Shown: positions 9,069-17,808 of the stretch, one piece after another
How the letters are laid out: each line of letters starts with the position of its first letter
How positions within the stretch are numbered: the first letter of the stretch is position 1
From: a bacterium
GTDB lineage: Bacteria > SZUA-79 > Acidulodesulfobacterales > Acidulodesulfobacteraceae
Length of the DNA stretch: 64,000 bases
Direction: 5' to 3'
Assembly: GCA_021812245.1 (NCBI GenBank)
Contig: JAKAOK010000003.1
Coordinates: forward strand, 1 to 64,000
Made by a program: the position numbers and the translations under genes
The notes under the pieces: generated by a model
What the model saw: only the letters and a program-made list of their open reading frames with translations
The model's database searches: none
What the model was told of the DNA's origin: nothing

Positions 9069-10580
9069 CTATTTCAAAGGTTTAAGCAAAGGAAATAATA
9101 TTACGTCCCTGATCGAATGGGAATTCGTCATAAGCATTACCACCCTATCTATGCCTATACCGCATCCTGCGGTAGGAGGAAGCCCCTGCTTAAGAGCTTC
9201 GATATAATCGTCGTCCATCTCTACAGGCAATCCTTCTTTTGCCTTTGTCTCAACCTGCAATTTAAAGCGCTCTTCCTGATCCAGCGGGTCGTTAAGTTCC
9301 GAAAATGCATTACCTATCTCTCTGCCGGCTATGAACAGTTCAAATCTGTCCGCAACCGATCCGTCGCGGTCGCTTCTTCTTGCAAGCGGAGAGCTTTCTA
9401 TGGGATAATCGGTCACGAAAGTCGGATTTATAAGTTTCGGCTCTACGGTTTCGTCGAATAACAAAGTTAATAATTCTCCAAGGCTGTCAGTCCTGCTTAT
9501 ACCGGTAGTGTTCCTCGCTCTCAGAATATCGTAAACCTTATCCGCGGAATCTATTTCATCCGGATTAAAACCGCCTAACGTGCATAAGCTTTCCTTTAAT
9601 TTTATCCTCTTAAAAGGCGGCTTGAAATTCAGTTTTTCGGAGCCGTATTCTATTTCGAAAGAACCGCAAATGCGGACTGCCAACTCCGAGAGCATTTTCT
9701 CGACAAAATCCATTAAATATTCGTATGTCGAATATGCCATATAAAATTCAAGCATGGTAAACTCAGGATTATGTTTGACGGATATGCCTTCGTTTCTAAA
9801 ATTTCTTCCGATTTCATAAACCCTGTCGAACCCGCCCACTACTAATCTTTTTAAATACAATTCCGGCGCAATCCTCATATAAAGTTCCAAATTAAGAGCG
9901 TTATGGTGGGTCTTAAATGGCCTTGCCGTTGCACCTCCGGGATTAGCCTGCATAACCGGGGTTTCGACCTCCAAGAAATCGTATGAATTTAAAAAAGACC
10001 GGATAAAATTTATGGCTTCGGCTCTTTTTCTAAAAATTTCCCTGACCTCTCCGCTTGCTATTAAATCTACGTATCTTTTTCGGAAACGAGCTTCTATATC
10101 TTTAAGCCCGTGCCATTTCTCCGGAAGAGGAAGGATCGATTTAGTCAGAATTTCTATATGTTCTATCTTTATAGTTAATTCGTCCGTCCTGGTTCTAAAA
10201 AGGTGGCCCCTTACCGCGCATATATCTCCTATATCTATATATTCGCCGAATAGTTCGAAATCTTTTTCTTTAACCGCATCTTTTTGAATATAGCACTGAA
10301 TCTCGCCGAAGCCGTCTCTGAGCCTGAAAAAAGATGCCTTGCCGAAGCTTCTTATAATAATAATTCTGCCTGCGGTTTCAACATCCGCCCTGTTATTTTC
10401 AAAAAAGTCTTTATCTTTGCCGCCGTATTTTTCGACGATATCTTTTATATTTTCTTTTTTTTCAAAATCGTTTGAAAACGGGTTGATTCCGCTTTCTTTT
10501 AATTTTTTTAATTTATCCAAACGGGCTTTTTCTGGGGACAGATTTAAAATCTGTCCCCTTATTTCCTGTTCCTGTTCCAA
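9069..10580 (-). CDS. lysS: Lysyl-tRNA synthetase, class II
   Basis: This 503-residue class II synthetase has an OB-fold anticodon domain (about 50-150) and a catalytic core with class II motif 2 (FRNEGISVKHNPEFTMLEFYMAY) and motif 3 (GCGIGIDRVVMLMTN). The start is TTG at 10580, preceded by a strong AGGAGG 7 nt away. Residues 8-16 (RGQILNLSP) are encoded by a perfect 25-bp palindrome described separately. It lies 12 bp after prfB, an order (prfB-lysS) common in proteobacteria. Confidence 0.96.
   Translation of the reverse strand: MEQEQEIRGQILNLSPEKARLDKLKKLKESGINPFSNDFEKKENIKDIVEKYGGKDKDFFENNRADVETAGRIIIIRSFGKASFFRLRDGFGEIQCYIQKDAVKEKDFELFGEYIDIGDICAVRGHLFRTRTDELTIKIEHIEILTKSILPLPEKWHGLKDIEARFRKRYVDLIASGEVREIFRKRAEAINFIRSFLNSYDFLEVETPVMQANPGGATARPFKTHHNALNLELYMRIAPELYLKRLVVGGFDRVYEIGRNFRNEGISVKHNPEFTMLEFYMAYSTYEYLMDFVEKMLSELAVRICGSFEIEYGSEKLNFKPPFKRIKLKESLCTLGGFNPDEIDSADKVYDILRARNTTGISRTDSLGELLTLLFDETVEPKLINPTFVTDYPIESSPLARRSDRDGSVADRFELFIAGREIGNAFSELNDPLDQEERFKLQVETKAKEGLPVEMDDDYIEALKQGLPPTAGCGIGIDRVVMLMTNSHSIRDVILFPLLKPLK
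10534..10558. repeat. Perfect 25-bp palindrome inside the lysS coding region
   Basis: Two 12-bp arms, GGGGACAGATTT and its exact complement, surround a single central base. The whole palindrome is translated in frame as part of the lysS N-terminus. The arm sequence resembles palindromes of the kind associated with REP/RAYT elements. That resemblance is from memory and was not searched. Confidence 0.7.
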
Positions 10581-10592
10581 GATTTTCCCTCC

Positions 10593-11727
10593 TTATTCTT
10601 TATTTTTAACGCCCAGCAGGTACGCGCTGATAAACTCGTCAATGTCGCCGTCGAAAACGCTTCTGTCGTCGTAAATAGTAACGCCGGTTCTATGGTCCTT
10701 TATAACGCGGTTGGGATTAAGCGTATAAGACCTTATCTGCGAACCCCATGATATTTCTTTTTTAGTCTTATTTATTTTATCCTCTTCTTCTTCTCTTTTC
10801 TTTTTATAATAATCGTATAATCTTGCTCTTAAAAGTTTATACGCGGTTTCCTTATTTTTATGCTGAGACCTTTCGTTCTGGCAGGCGACGACGATTCCTG
10901 TCGGAATGTGGGTTAGCCGAACCGCGGAATCGGTCGTGTTTACATGCTGTCCGCCGGCTCCGCTTGAACGGTAGGTGTCTGTTTTTACATCCTTTTCGTC
11001 TATAACTACGTCGATAGAATCGTCGATTTCGGGATAAACAAAAACCGAGGCGAAAGAAGTATGCCTCCTTTTATTTGCATCGAAAGGCGAAATTCTTACG
11101 AGCCTGTGCACCCCGCTTTCCGCTTTAAGATAACCGTATGCATATTTTCCATACGCTACAAATGTGACGCTTTTGACGCCCGCTTCTTCACCGGCGTTAA
11201 ATTCCATTATTGCGGTTTTAAACTTCCTTCTCTCCGCCCATCTTAAATACATCCTTAAGAGCATATTCGCAAAATCCATAGACTCGGTTCCGCCGGAACC
11301 CGCATGGATTTCCAAGATAGCATTGAGCTTATCGTCTTTTCCAGAAAGCGTCATATCCATTTCTAAACTAAGAACCGCCTTCTCTAAAGACTTGACGCTT
11401 TCCGAAATATCCGAAAGCATCTTTTCGTCGTTTTCCTCTAAAGAAATATCGTATAAATCTTTAATGTTTTTAAATTCTTCATATACGCCGTAAAACGGTT
11501 TCAAACGGTTTTCTAATCCTGACTTTTCTATTAATATCTCCTTCGAAAAAGAGATATCTTTATAAAAATCTTCTTTTGAAGAAATTTCGTCTATTTCTTT
11601 AAGCCTTGCCTCCAATTTAGAAACTTCAAAGCATCCTCCGTATTTTTTCCAGTTTATCGTCAAGCTCTTTTAAGCTTCTATCTAAAAGACTGACGTTTAA
11701 AACCGAATCCGCCGGCGAAATGGACAT
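10593..11727 (-). CDS. prfB: Peptide chain release factor 2 with programmed +1 frameshift
   Basis: RF2 (about 377 residues after frameshift) recognises UGA and UAA. The zero-frame start ATG at 11727 follows AGGGGG and encodes 33 codons ending in CTT at 11631-11629, then an in-frame TGA at 11628-11626. Skipping one base continues at 11627 as EVSKLEARLKEID, the normal RF2 helical domain. AGGAGG lies 3 bp before CTT as the internal Shine-Dalgarno stimulator. The body contains the GGQ loop (RSSGAGGQHVNTTDSAVRLTHIPT). A conventional ORF from 11663 would give an artificial N-terminus of 12 residues. The gene lies between lnt (19 bp gap) and lysS. Confidence 0.95.
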
Positions 11728-11746
11728 TGAAAACCCCCTGTATTTA

Positions 11747-13309
11747 TTAGACCTTTTTTCTAAAAATATCGGATAGCGGAAGATATGCTATCGACAGTAT
11801 AAAAACTGCATCGATTATATAACCAAATATATTACCATATAATGCAAAAAATGTCTTTCTATTAATTAATTTTATATAACCTATCAGATAAGTTCTTCTG
11901 AAAATATCTGTTTCTCCTAAAATTTTCCCCGCCGGCGATATTATCCCGCTTATGCCGGAGTTTCCAGCCCTTGCGACAAACCGCTCGTTTTCTACTGCCG
12001 GAAACACCGTCATAGACATATCCTGATATGGCGCGGAGGTCCTTCCGTACCATGCATCGTCCGTGATGCCTATTAGAAGATTTGCGCCTTTTTTTGAAAA
12101 ATCCCTCACCAACGAATTAAAATATGCTTCATAGCAAATCATCGAGCCTGCCTTTAAATTTCCGCTTTTTAGAATCCTGAATCTTTTGCCGGCCGTGAAA
12201 TCTCCAATTCCAGCGCCTTTTAAAATATGGGACAGAAAAGGAAACTGCCGTTTTAAGGGAATATATTCGCCGAAAGGCACAAGGTGATGCTTGTCGTAAT
12301 AAGAATATCCGCCGGATTTATCGAACATATAGTCCCTGTTATAAAAATGATATTTTCCGTTTAATAATTTTAAGCCTATGGCTCCGAAAATTAAATCGAT
12401 TTTATTTTTTTTCGAAAAATTCATAACTTTATTCCAGTAAAAAGGATAAATCGAGATAATATAAGGAAGCGCCGTTTCCGGCCATATTACCAGCTTTGGC
12501 CGGTATTTTAAAGATTTCTTCGTTAAGTTAAGATAAATCCTCGTCGTCCTTTTTTTAGTAATTTTCCATTTTTGAAACATCCCGACGTTTCCCTGAATCA
12601 ATGCAACACTTACCGGTTTCTTTCCCTTAAGCAATTTATCTATCGAATAAATATTGTAATAACCGTATGATATTACAAGAATAAAAACCGATAAAACAAA
12701 AATCAGTTCGAATAACGCCTGTTTTCTTGAAATTTTATTTTTATAAAAAATAAAATGGAACACTAAATAATTTATAAGCGCTATAACGAAAGACAGTCCG
12801 GGAGTTCCCACGATATTAGAAACCTGTATGAACGGAAGATTTAAATACTGCGAAGAACCAAGGTTTTCCCATGGAAACCCCGTTAAAAGGTTGGACTTTA
12901 AAAACTCAAAAAAAACCCAGCATGAAGGAATTAAAATTATATTAGATATTTTATAATTATTTAATAAAATTCTGCTGAAACCTGCGAATAAAGCAAAATA
13001 TACGGCTAAATAAGAAGCGAGCAGCAAAAGGGCAAAAACGGCTATATAATAAGGAAGACCGCCGAACGTATGAACGGTGTAAGCTATCCAGTATAGTATG
13101 ATTATATATGAAATAATACCGGCTAAAAAACCGTATAAAAAGGATTCTTTAAAACTTTTAGAATTATTTACAGCGTATAAAAGAGGAACTAATGAAAACC
13201 ATGCAAGAAATTCAAAATTGAAATTCGGAAATAAAAAAGCGGTGAGTATGCCGGACAAACATGCGGAAGCGGAATTAATTAGAACTGAGCGCGGTATTTT
13301 GGGCATCAT
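11747..13309 (-). CDS. lnt: Apolipoprotein N-acyltransferase Lnt
   Basis: This 520-residue inner-membrane enzyme adds the third acyl chain to lipoproteins. Hydrophobic segments fill about 1-220, a nitrilase-like domain about 230-480, and one C-terminal helix follows. The catalytic triad is visible as Glu in VIWPETALPYI, Lys in GEYIPLKRQFPFL and Cys in MICYEAYF. ITDDAWYGRTSAP is the conserved region after the cysteine. It overlaps mazG by 4 bp and precedes prfB. Together with the downstream lolCD it links lipoprotein maturation and export in one run. Confidence 0.94.
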   Translation of the reverse strand: MMPKIPRSVLINSASACLSGILTAFLFPNFNFEFLAWFSLVPLLYAVNNSKSFKESFLYGFLAGIISYIIILYWIAYTVHTFGGLPYYIAVFALLLLASYLAVYFALFAGFSRILLNNYKISNIILIPSCWVFFEFLKSNLLTGFPWENLGSSQYLNLPFIQVSNIVGTPGLSFVIALINYLVFHFIFYKNKISRKQALFELIFVLSVFILVISYGYYNIYSIDKLLKGKKPVSVALIQGNVGMFQKWKITKKRTTRIYLNLTKKSLKYRPKLVIWPETALPYIISIYPFYWNKVMNFSKKNKIDLIFGAIGLKLLNGKYHFYNRDYMFDKSGGYSYYDKHHLVPFGEYIPLKRQFPFLSHILKGAGIGDFTAGKRFRILKSGNLKAGSMICYEAYFNSLVRDFSKKGANLLIGITDDAWYGRTSAPYQDMSMTVFPAVENERFVARAGNSGISGIISPAGKILGETDIFRRTYLIGYIKLINRKTFFALYGNIFGYIIDAVFILSIAYLPLSDIFRKKV

Positions 13310-14127
13310 AGCACTTTTTTAGCTTCTTCCCATAATATATCGAGACTTTCGGCGTCAAGTTTAGAAACGGGGACGGATGCATTTTTTTCCATGTACCCAA
13401 ATCTCTCGATAAATTTATCGGAGGATTTATTCAAAGCGCCGCACGGATGTATATCCAAAAGCCTTCCGAGATTTACGACGGAAAATAAAATATCTCCGTA
13501 TTCTTCGATAATTTTATCTTTATCGGTTTTATCATTTAATTCTTTTTTAAGTTCAGAAATTTCTTCATAAACTTTATCTAAAGCGCCGCCTTCGCTTTTA
13601 AAATCGAAGCCCATTCTTTTAGCCTTTTCCTGCACCATATATGCCCTGTGAAGGGAAGGCATAGATTCAGATACGTAAACGGAAGGATTTTTCGGCAAAT
13701 CGGGCATATTTTTTAATTTTTCTTTTTTTTCCTCCCCTTTAATCTTTTCCCAATTTCTAAGAATAACTTCTTCAAGACATTCGCCTTCTTTTAAAGCAAA
13801 ATCTTTATCGAAAACATGCGGATGCCTTCTGATCAGTTTTTGATTTATAGCATTAATAACGTCTTCTATGGAAAACTCTTTCCTTTCCTCATAAATATCC
13901 GATAAAAACACGACTTGAAGAAGGAGGTCTCCGAGTTCTTCCATAATTTCCGCTTTATTATTTGAACTTATCGCATCTACAACCTCATAAGCTTCTTCTA
14001 TCACGTAAGGCTTCAGCGTCTCTTCGGTCTGCTTCCTGTCCCATGGGCATCCTTCTTCGGAGCGCAGTTTCTTTACGATTTCAATCAGGTTTTTAAGTTC
14101 CGTATATTTTTGTTTTTCGTTTTTCAT
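13306..14127 (-). CDS. mazG: Nucleoside triphosphate pyrophosphohydrolase MazG
   Basis: This 273-residue protein has two MazG helical domains. The first has CPWDRKQTEETLKPYVIEEAYEV and EELGDLLLQVVFLSDI with the EExxD-type metal-binding acidic residues. The second has EEYGDILFSVVNLGR at about 220. MazG hydrolyses NTPs, including aberrant ones and in some species ppGpp, to NMP and pyrophosphate. Its length fits the family (about 263 in E. coli). It is the first gene of the mazG-lnt-prfB-lysS run after a repeat-containing gap. Confidence 0.93.
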   Translation of the reverse strand: MKNEKQKYTELKNLIEIVKKLRSEEGCPWDRKQTEETLKPYVIEEAYEVVDAISSNNKAEIMEELGDLLLQVVFLSDIYEERKEFSIEDVINAINQKLIRRHPHVFDKDFALKEGECLEEVILRNWEKIKGEEKKEKLKNMPDLPKNPSVYVSESMPSLHRAYMVQEKAKRMGFDFKSEGGALDKVYEEISELKKELNDKTDKDKIIEEYGDILFSVVNLGRLLDIHPCGALNKSSDKFIERFGYMEKNASVPVSKLDAESLDILWEEAKKVL

Positions 14128-14139
14128 AAAATTATTCCT

Positions 14140-14295
14140 TTACTTCATTGCGAGCGCATGAGATTGCTTCGCTACGCTCGCAATGACGTAACGGTGTCAT
14201 TGCGAGCATATCTTTGACTGCGTTTATAAAACCAACGGTTTTATGTAGGCAAAGATGGGACGAAGTCCAGCGCAGCTAACTTCGGCGCAGCGAAG
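14140..14295. repeat. REP-like palindromic repeats in the mazG-dgkA gap
   Basis: The 178-bp gap holds TCATTGCGAGCG-type sequence, its complement CGCTCGCAATGA, a second TCATTGCGAGCA and a terminal AGATTGCTTCG/CGAAGCAATCT pair. These form nested hairpins. The same TCATTGCGAGCG palindrome forms the core of the repeat between leuC and leuD. No gene is visible in the gap. Confidence 0.75.
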
Positions 14296-14305
14296 CAATC
14301 TGCAT

Positions 14306-15016
14306 TTAACTAAAATAAAACAGTTTAAATATCAGCGCGGTTATTAAAATACCTATAATGCTTCCGGTTAAAACCTCTATCTTAGTATGAATACCGCTGC
14401 TTATTCTGGATAATGCAATAAGAAAAGCAAGTATAAACGTAAGAAGCGAAACGACTGGATTTAAAGTTAAAAAGGAAACCGTCAGCCATATTGAAAATGC
14501 GACGGCGGCATGTCCGCTTGGAAACCCTCCTCTCAGAGGGGTTCCTTTATTAAACATAGCCTTTATAATTATTATGCCGACAAAAACAATGGAGATTACT
14601 ACTATTGAGATATCGGAACCCGCAGTTTTTAACATGTCTAAAACATAGTATATCACATAATACAGATATTTTGAAAAAATTATATAACCTACGACAAACG
14701 AGCCGAATGAGGACAAAAGAACGGCGCCTGCCGCTAAATTTTTAACCGCTTCTATTCCGGGAGAGTATTCTTTAGATACGTAATCGGCCAGATATTCTAT
14801 GGATGTATTCAAAGTTTCGGCAAATAGAACGAAGAAAGTGGAAATAAATATAAGAAGAACGTCTATTTTAGACACCCTTAAAAAAAGCGCAAGGAAAATA
14901 GCAAGGAGCGCCACGGTAAAATGGATCCTCATATTTTTTTCGGTCTTTGTAGCTAATATTATGCCTTCTATAGCCGCGTTAAAAGATTCCAATAGATTTT
15001 GCGGAACAGGTTTCAT
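14306..15016 (-). CDS. Fusion of diacylglycerol/undecaprenol kinase (DgkA) and PAP2 phosphatase
   Basis: This 236-residue membrane protein has two parts. Residues about 5-115 match the prokaryotic DgkA family (LLESFNAAIEGI, EKNMRIH, then FAETLNTSIEYLADY with the conserved NTxxE motif). Residues about 120-236 match the PAP2 phosphatase fold with FPSGHAA and SRISSGIHTKIEV (motifs 2 and 3). Motif 1 is reduced to K followed by TPLRGG. A kinase fused to a phosphatase suggests undecaprenol or diacylglycerol recycling at the inner membrane. The exact lipid is not predictable from sequence. Confidence 0.88.
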   Translation of the reverse strand: MKPVPQNLLESFNAAIEGIILATKTEKNMRIHFTVALLAIFLALFLRVSKIDVLLIFISTFFVLFAETLNTSIEYLADYVSKEYSPGIEAVKNLAAGAVLLSSFGSFVVGYIIFSKYLYYVIYYVLDMLKTAGSDISIVVISIVFVGIIIIKAMFNKGTPLRGGFPSGHAAVAFSIWLTVSFLTLNPVVSLLTFILAFLIALSRISSGIHTKIEVLTGSIIGILITALIFKLFYFS

Positions 15017-15032
15017 AATATCCTATCGTATT

Positions 15033-15575
15033 TCATAATTCTTTATATAAAAAATTCTGCATATATTTCATGTCTTTATCGTAGCCGGAGTCGTCTAAAT
15101 CCAGCTTATGCTCCTCGTCATGAATATATCCGAAAAGATGAAGAATTCCGTGGATTATTAATAATGCAAGTTCTTTGCCGAACCCGTTCTTGTAATTCTT
15201 TTCTCTATTTTTTGGATTTTCGTCTTGTTCCCGCCCGTCCGAAGCGACCCAATCGGCTTTTTCCCAAAAATGCCGGTATCTTTTGAAATTTTTTTCTGCG
15301 ACGGAAGGTGCGATATAAATCTCTCCTATATAAAAAATATCTCCAACCCACTCTTTTATTTCAAAAGATAAAACGTCCGTCGCCTTATTTTGATTTCTGT
15401 ATGTCTTGTTTAATTTTTTAATATAGTTTTCCGAGCAAAAAATTATATCGACTTCGTAAGAACCGCAATAAAGCTTTTCTACCGATTTTTTAACGATATA
15501 GCGGACTGACTTTCGATTTATTTTCAGCTTTCTTTGGGTATTCGCTATATTTATTAAGGCCTTCATTTGCTTCAT
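15033..15575 (-). CDS. ybeY: Endoribonuclease YbeY
   Basis: This metal-dependent ribonuclease acts in rRNA maturation and ribosome quality control. The family motif is present as HGILHLFGYIHDEEHKLD (consensus HGxLHLxGYDH, with Asp replaced by Ile before the third His). Upstream is KATDVLSFEI. I chose ATG at 15575, about 11 nt after GAGGA. Other ATGs lie at 15608, 15584 and 15566, and all overlap the end of pgpH. The order phoH-pgpH-ybeY-dgkA is a well-known conserved cluster. Confidence 0.9.
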   Translation of the reverse strand: MKQMKALINIANTQRKLKINRKSVRYIVKKSVEKLYCGSYEVDIIFCSENYIKKLNKTYRNQNKATDVLSFEIKEWVGDIFYIGEIYIAPSVAEKNFKRYRHFWEKADWVASDGREQDENPKNREKNYKNGFGKELALLIIHGILHLFGYIHDEEHKLDLDDSGYDKDMKYMQNFLYKEL

Positions 15576-17808
15576 TCTTATCATATTCCTCGACGGGCTT
15601 GCCGGCATACGGTATCCTCTGGTGAAAAACGGAATTTAAAACTTTTACAAAAGCATCGCCTATGGAATGGAGGTCTTTAAGGGTCAGTTCGCATTCATCC
15701 AACTGTCCATCGCTGTAAATTCTATTTATAGTCTTTCTGACCATAAGTTCCAGTCTTGACGGGGAAATGTTGGTCATCGTTCTTGATATCGCCTCGACCG
15801 AATCCGCCAGCATAATTATACCAGCCTCCTTAGTTTGAGGTTTTTTGCCGCTGTATCTGAACGCATCTTTTGAAAGATGTCCGTCCTTATTATCATTGAA
15901 AGCTTTTTCATAAAATGCCCCTATCATAGAAGTTCCGTGATGCTCTCCGATTATGTTTTCTATTTTATCACCCAATTTATATTTTTTTGCAAGTTCCTGT
16001 CCGTCTTTCACATGGGATGAAATAATTAAACTACTCATGGTCGGAGCAAGTTTGTCGTGCGGATTTTCCGAGTTCGATATATTTTCGATAAAATAATTAG
16101 GCTTGGTTATCTTTCCTATATCGTGATAGAGGCTTGCGACTCTGGCTAAAAGCGGATTAGCTCCGACCGACGAAGCGGCTGATTCCGCGAGGGCAGCCGC
16201 CATTATCGAATGCTGATACGTTCCCGGCGCAACAATAGAAAATTGCCTTAATAGCGGGTTATTGGAACTGGAAAGTTCGAGGAGTTTGAAATCAGTGGTA
16301 AAATCAAATAATTTTTCAAATAAAGGTATAAGCCCTATTACCATGATAGAAGATATAATGCCCGATAAAAATGCAAGAACAATGCTGTAAATATTTTGGA
16401 TATTTATAAGATTCAGCCCTATAAGCGCAAATACCAGCGCCATAAAACTGTTTAAAAACCCCGTGATAACGCCCGCTTTAACGACGCGGCTCCATGAAGA
16501 AAAGTCGAAGACCTCGTATGACGCTATAAAACTTCCTGCAAATGTATATATCATAAAAAAAATAGAGTTTTTAAAAATTATCGAGGTCAGAATAGAAAAA
16601 AGAGCTATATAAACTACCGAAACCTCGGAATTCAATATTATCCTTATAAGCATAGGCCCAAACGCAAAGGGGATTAAATAGTAAATATCGTTCCTATTTA
16701 TGAAAGGAAAATACAAAGAAAGGGCTTTCGAAAAAATAATTCCGGCTTTAATTACCAAAATAGAAGACAATAAAATGGTTATAATAAAAACAATATTTTT
16801 GAAATCTATGGAATTTCTGAATTTCTTTATATATCGGTAAGGAAATACATAAGACAGCGATAAAAGCATCACTATGACGAAAAACAATCCTATAAGAGAC
16901 GGAATATTATTTTTTAGCTTAAATTCCGCGTCGTACGTATTTAATTCAAGCGCCTTCGACTTCGTTATAAGTTCGCCGGCGCTTACTAAAAGCATTCCTT
17001 CGTTAATATGTATATAAATCGGTGCGTTTTCTTTTTTGATATCTTCTATTTTTTTAAGAGTTAGATATTTTGAATATACGATATCCGGTTTTATCATTCG
17101 GTAAACTAATCCGTAAATATCGTTCTGCATATAAGACGGCAGGAAACCAAGATATTTTTTAGTATAATAATAAGTGAAACCTTTCTCTTTTTTTAAGGTA
17201 AAAAATATTTGCGGATAATTTATAGTTTTCAGCCTGTTTGTTATTACATTTTTAATTTCTATATTTTTATTATCGGCGGGCATTCGGGACAATACCCCTT
17301 TTTTATAAATACTCGAAACTATTTTTAAAATATAAGCTTCGATATTTTTATTGTAATTTAAATAATAAAACTCGTTAAGGACAATCTTGTCTAATTTAAT
17401 TCCTAATTTAGCGGCAAATATATTTTCGGATATATCCATATTTTGTTTGTTCTGCGCATGGCCATCCTTATAAGACCTTGCAAGAGTAAAAGCCTTCATT
17501 ATCTTTCTTGAAAGGGTTGCCTTAATTTCGGGATAATATAAATAAACATCGGGACTCTTATTAATTTTCTTTTTCAAGATAGCGTTAGTCGCTTTTACGT
17601 TTACGTATCTGAAACTCTTTTCGGCTATTATGGTTTTTGTTGCTATCTCCCCTGCTTTATACTTATTTTTTATAAACTCCACCCCGTTGTAAAGCAAAAA
17701 AGTTAAAAATATAGCGGATATTAAAAGCAGGACTAAGAGAGAAGAATAGCGGTTTTTAATTTCTAAAGTATTATTTTTTAGAAATTCGAGAAATTTCGTT
17801 CGTTTCAT
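15490..17808 (-). CDS. 7TM-HD membrane phosphohydrolase, PgpH/YqfF type
   Basis: This 772-residue protein has one N-terminal transmembrane helix, an extracytoplasmic 7TM-HDED region (about 50-300), seven hydrophobic helices (about 305-510) and a cytosolic HD domain with SLYHDIGKITKP as the HD pair. In Listeria, PgpH of this family degrades cyclic di-AMP. The substrate here is inferred. Its position between phoH and ybeY is the conserved order. The start overlaps the phoH end by 38 bp and the end overlaps ybeY. Confidence 0.9.
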   Translation of the reverse strand: MKRTKFLEFLKNNTLEIKNRYSSLLVLLLISAIFLTFLLYNGVEFIKNKYKAGEIATKTIIAEKSFRYVNVKATNAILKKKINKSPDVYLYYPEIKATLSRKIMKAFTLARSYKDGHAQNKQNMDISENIFAAKLGIKLDKIVLNEFYYLNYNKNIEAYILKIVSSIYKKGVLSRMPADNKNIEIKNVITNRLKTINYPQIFFTLKKEKGFTYYYTKKYLGFLPSYMQNDIYGLVYRMIKPDIVYSKYLTLKKIEDIKKENAPIYIHINEGMLLVSAGELITKSKALELNTYDAEFKLKNNIPSLIGLFFVIVMLLSLSYVFPYRYIKKFRNSIDFKNIVFIITILLSSILVIKAGIIFSKALSLYFPFINRNDIYYLIPFAFGPMLIRIILNSEVSVVYIALFSILTSIIFKNSIFFMIYTFAGSFIASYEVFDFSSWSRVVKAGVITGFLNSFMALVFALIGLNLINIQNIYSIVLAFLSGIISSIMVIGLIPLFEKLFDFTTDFKLLELSSSNNPLLRQFSIVAPGTYQHSIMAAALAESAASSVGANPLLARVASLYHDIGKITKPNYFIENISNSENPHDKLAPTMSSLIISSHVKDGQELAKKYKLGDKIENIIGEHHGTSMIGAFYEKAFNDNKDGHLSKDAFRYSGKKPQTKEAGIIMLADSVEAISRTMTNISPSRLELMVRKTINRIYSDGQLDECELTLKDLHSIGDAFVKVLNSVFHQRIPYAGKPVEEYDKNEANEGLNKYSEYPKKAENKSKVSPLYR

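Noticed and set aside
10593-11663. prfB as an ordinary ORF from 11663
   Set aside because: It creates an artificial 12-residue N-terminus, and the canonical zero-frame ORF with CTT-TGA frameshift site is present.
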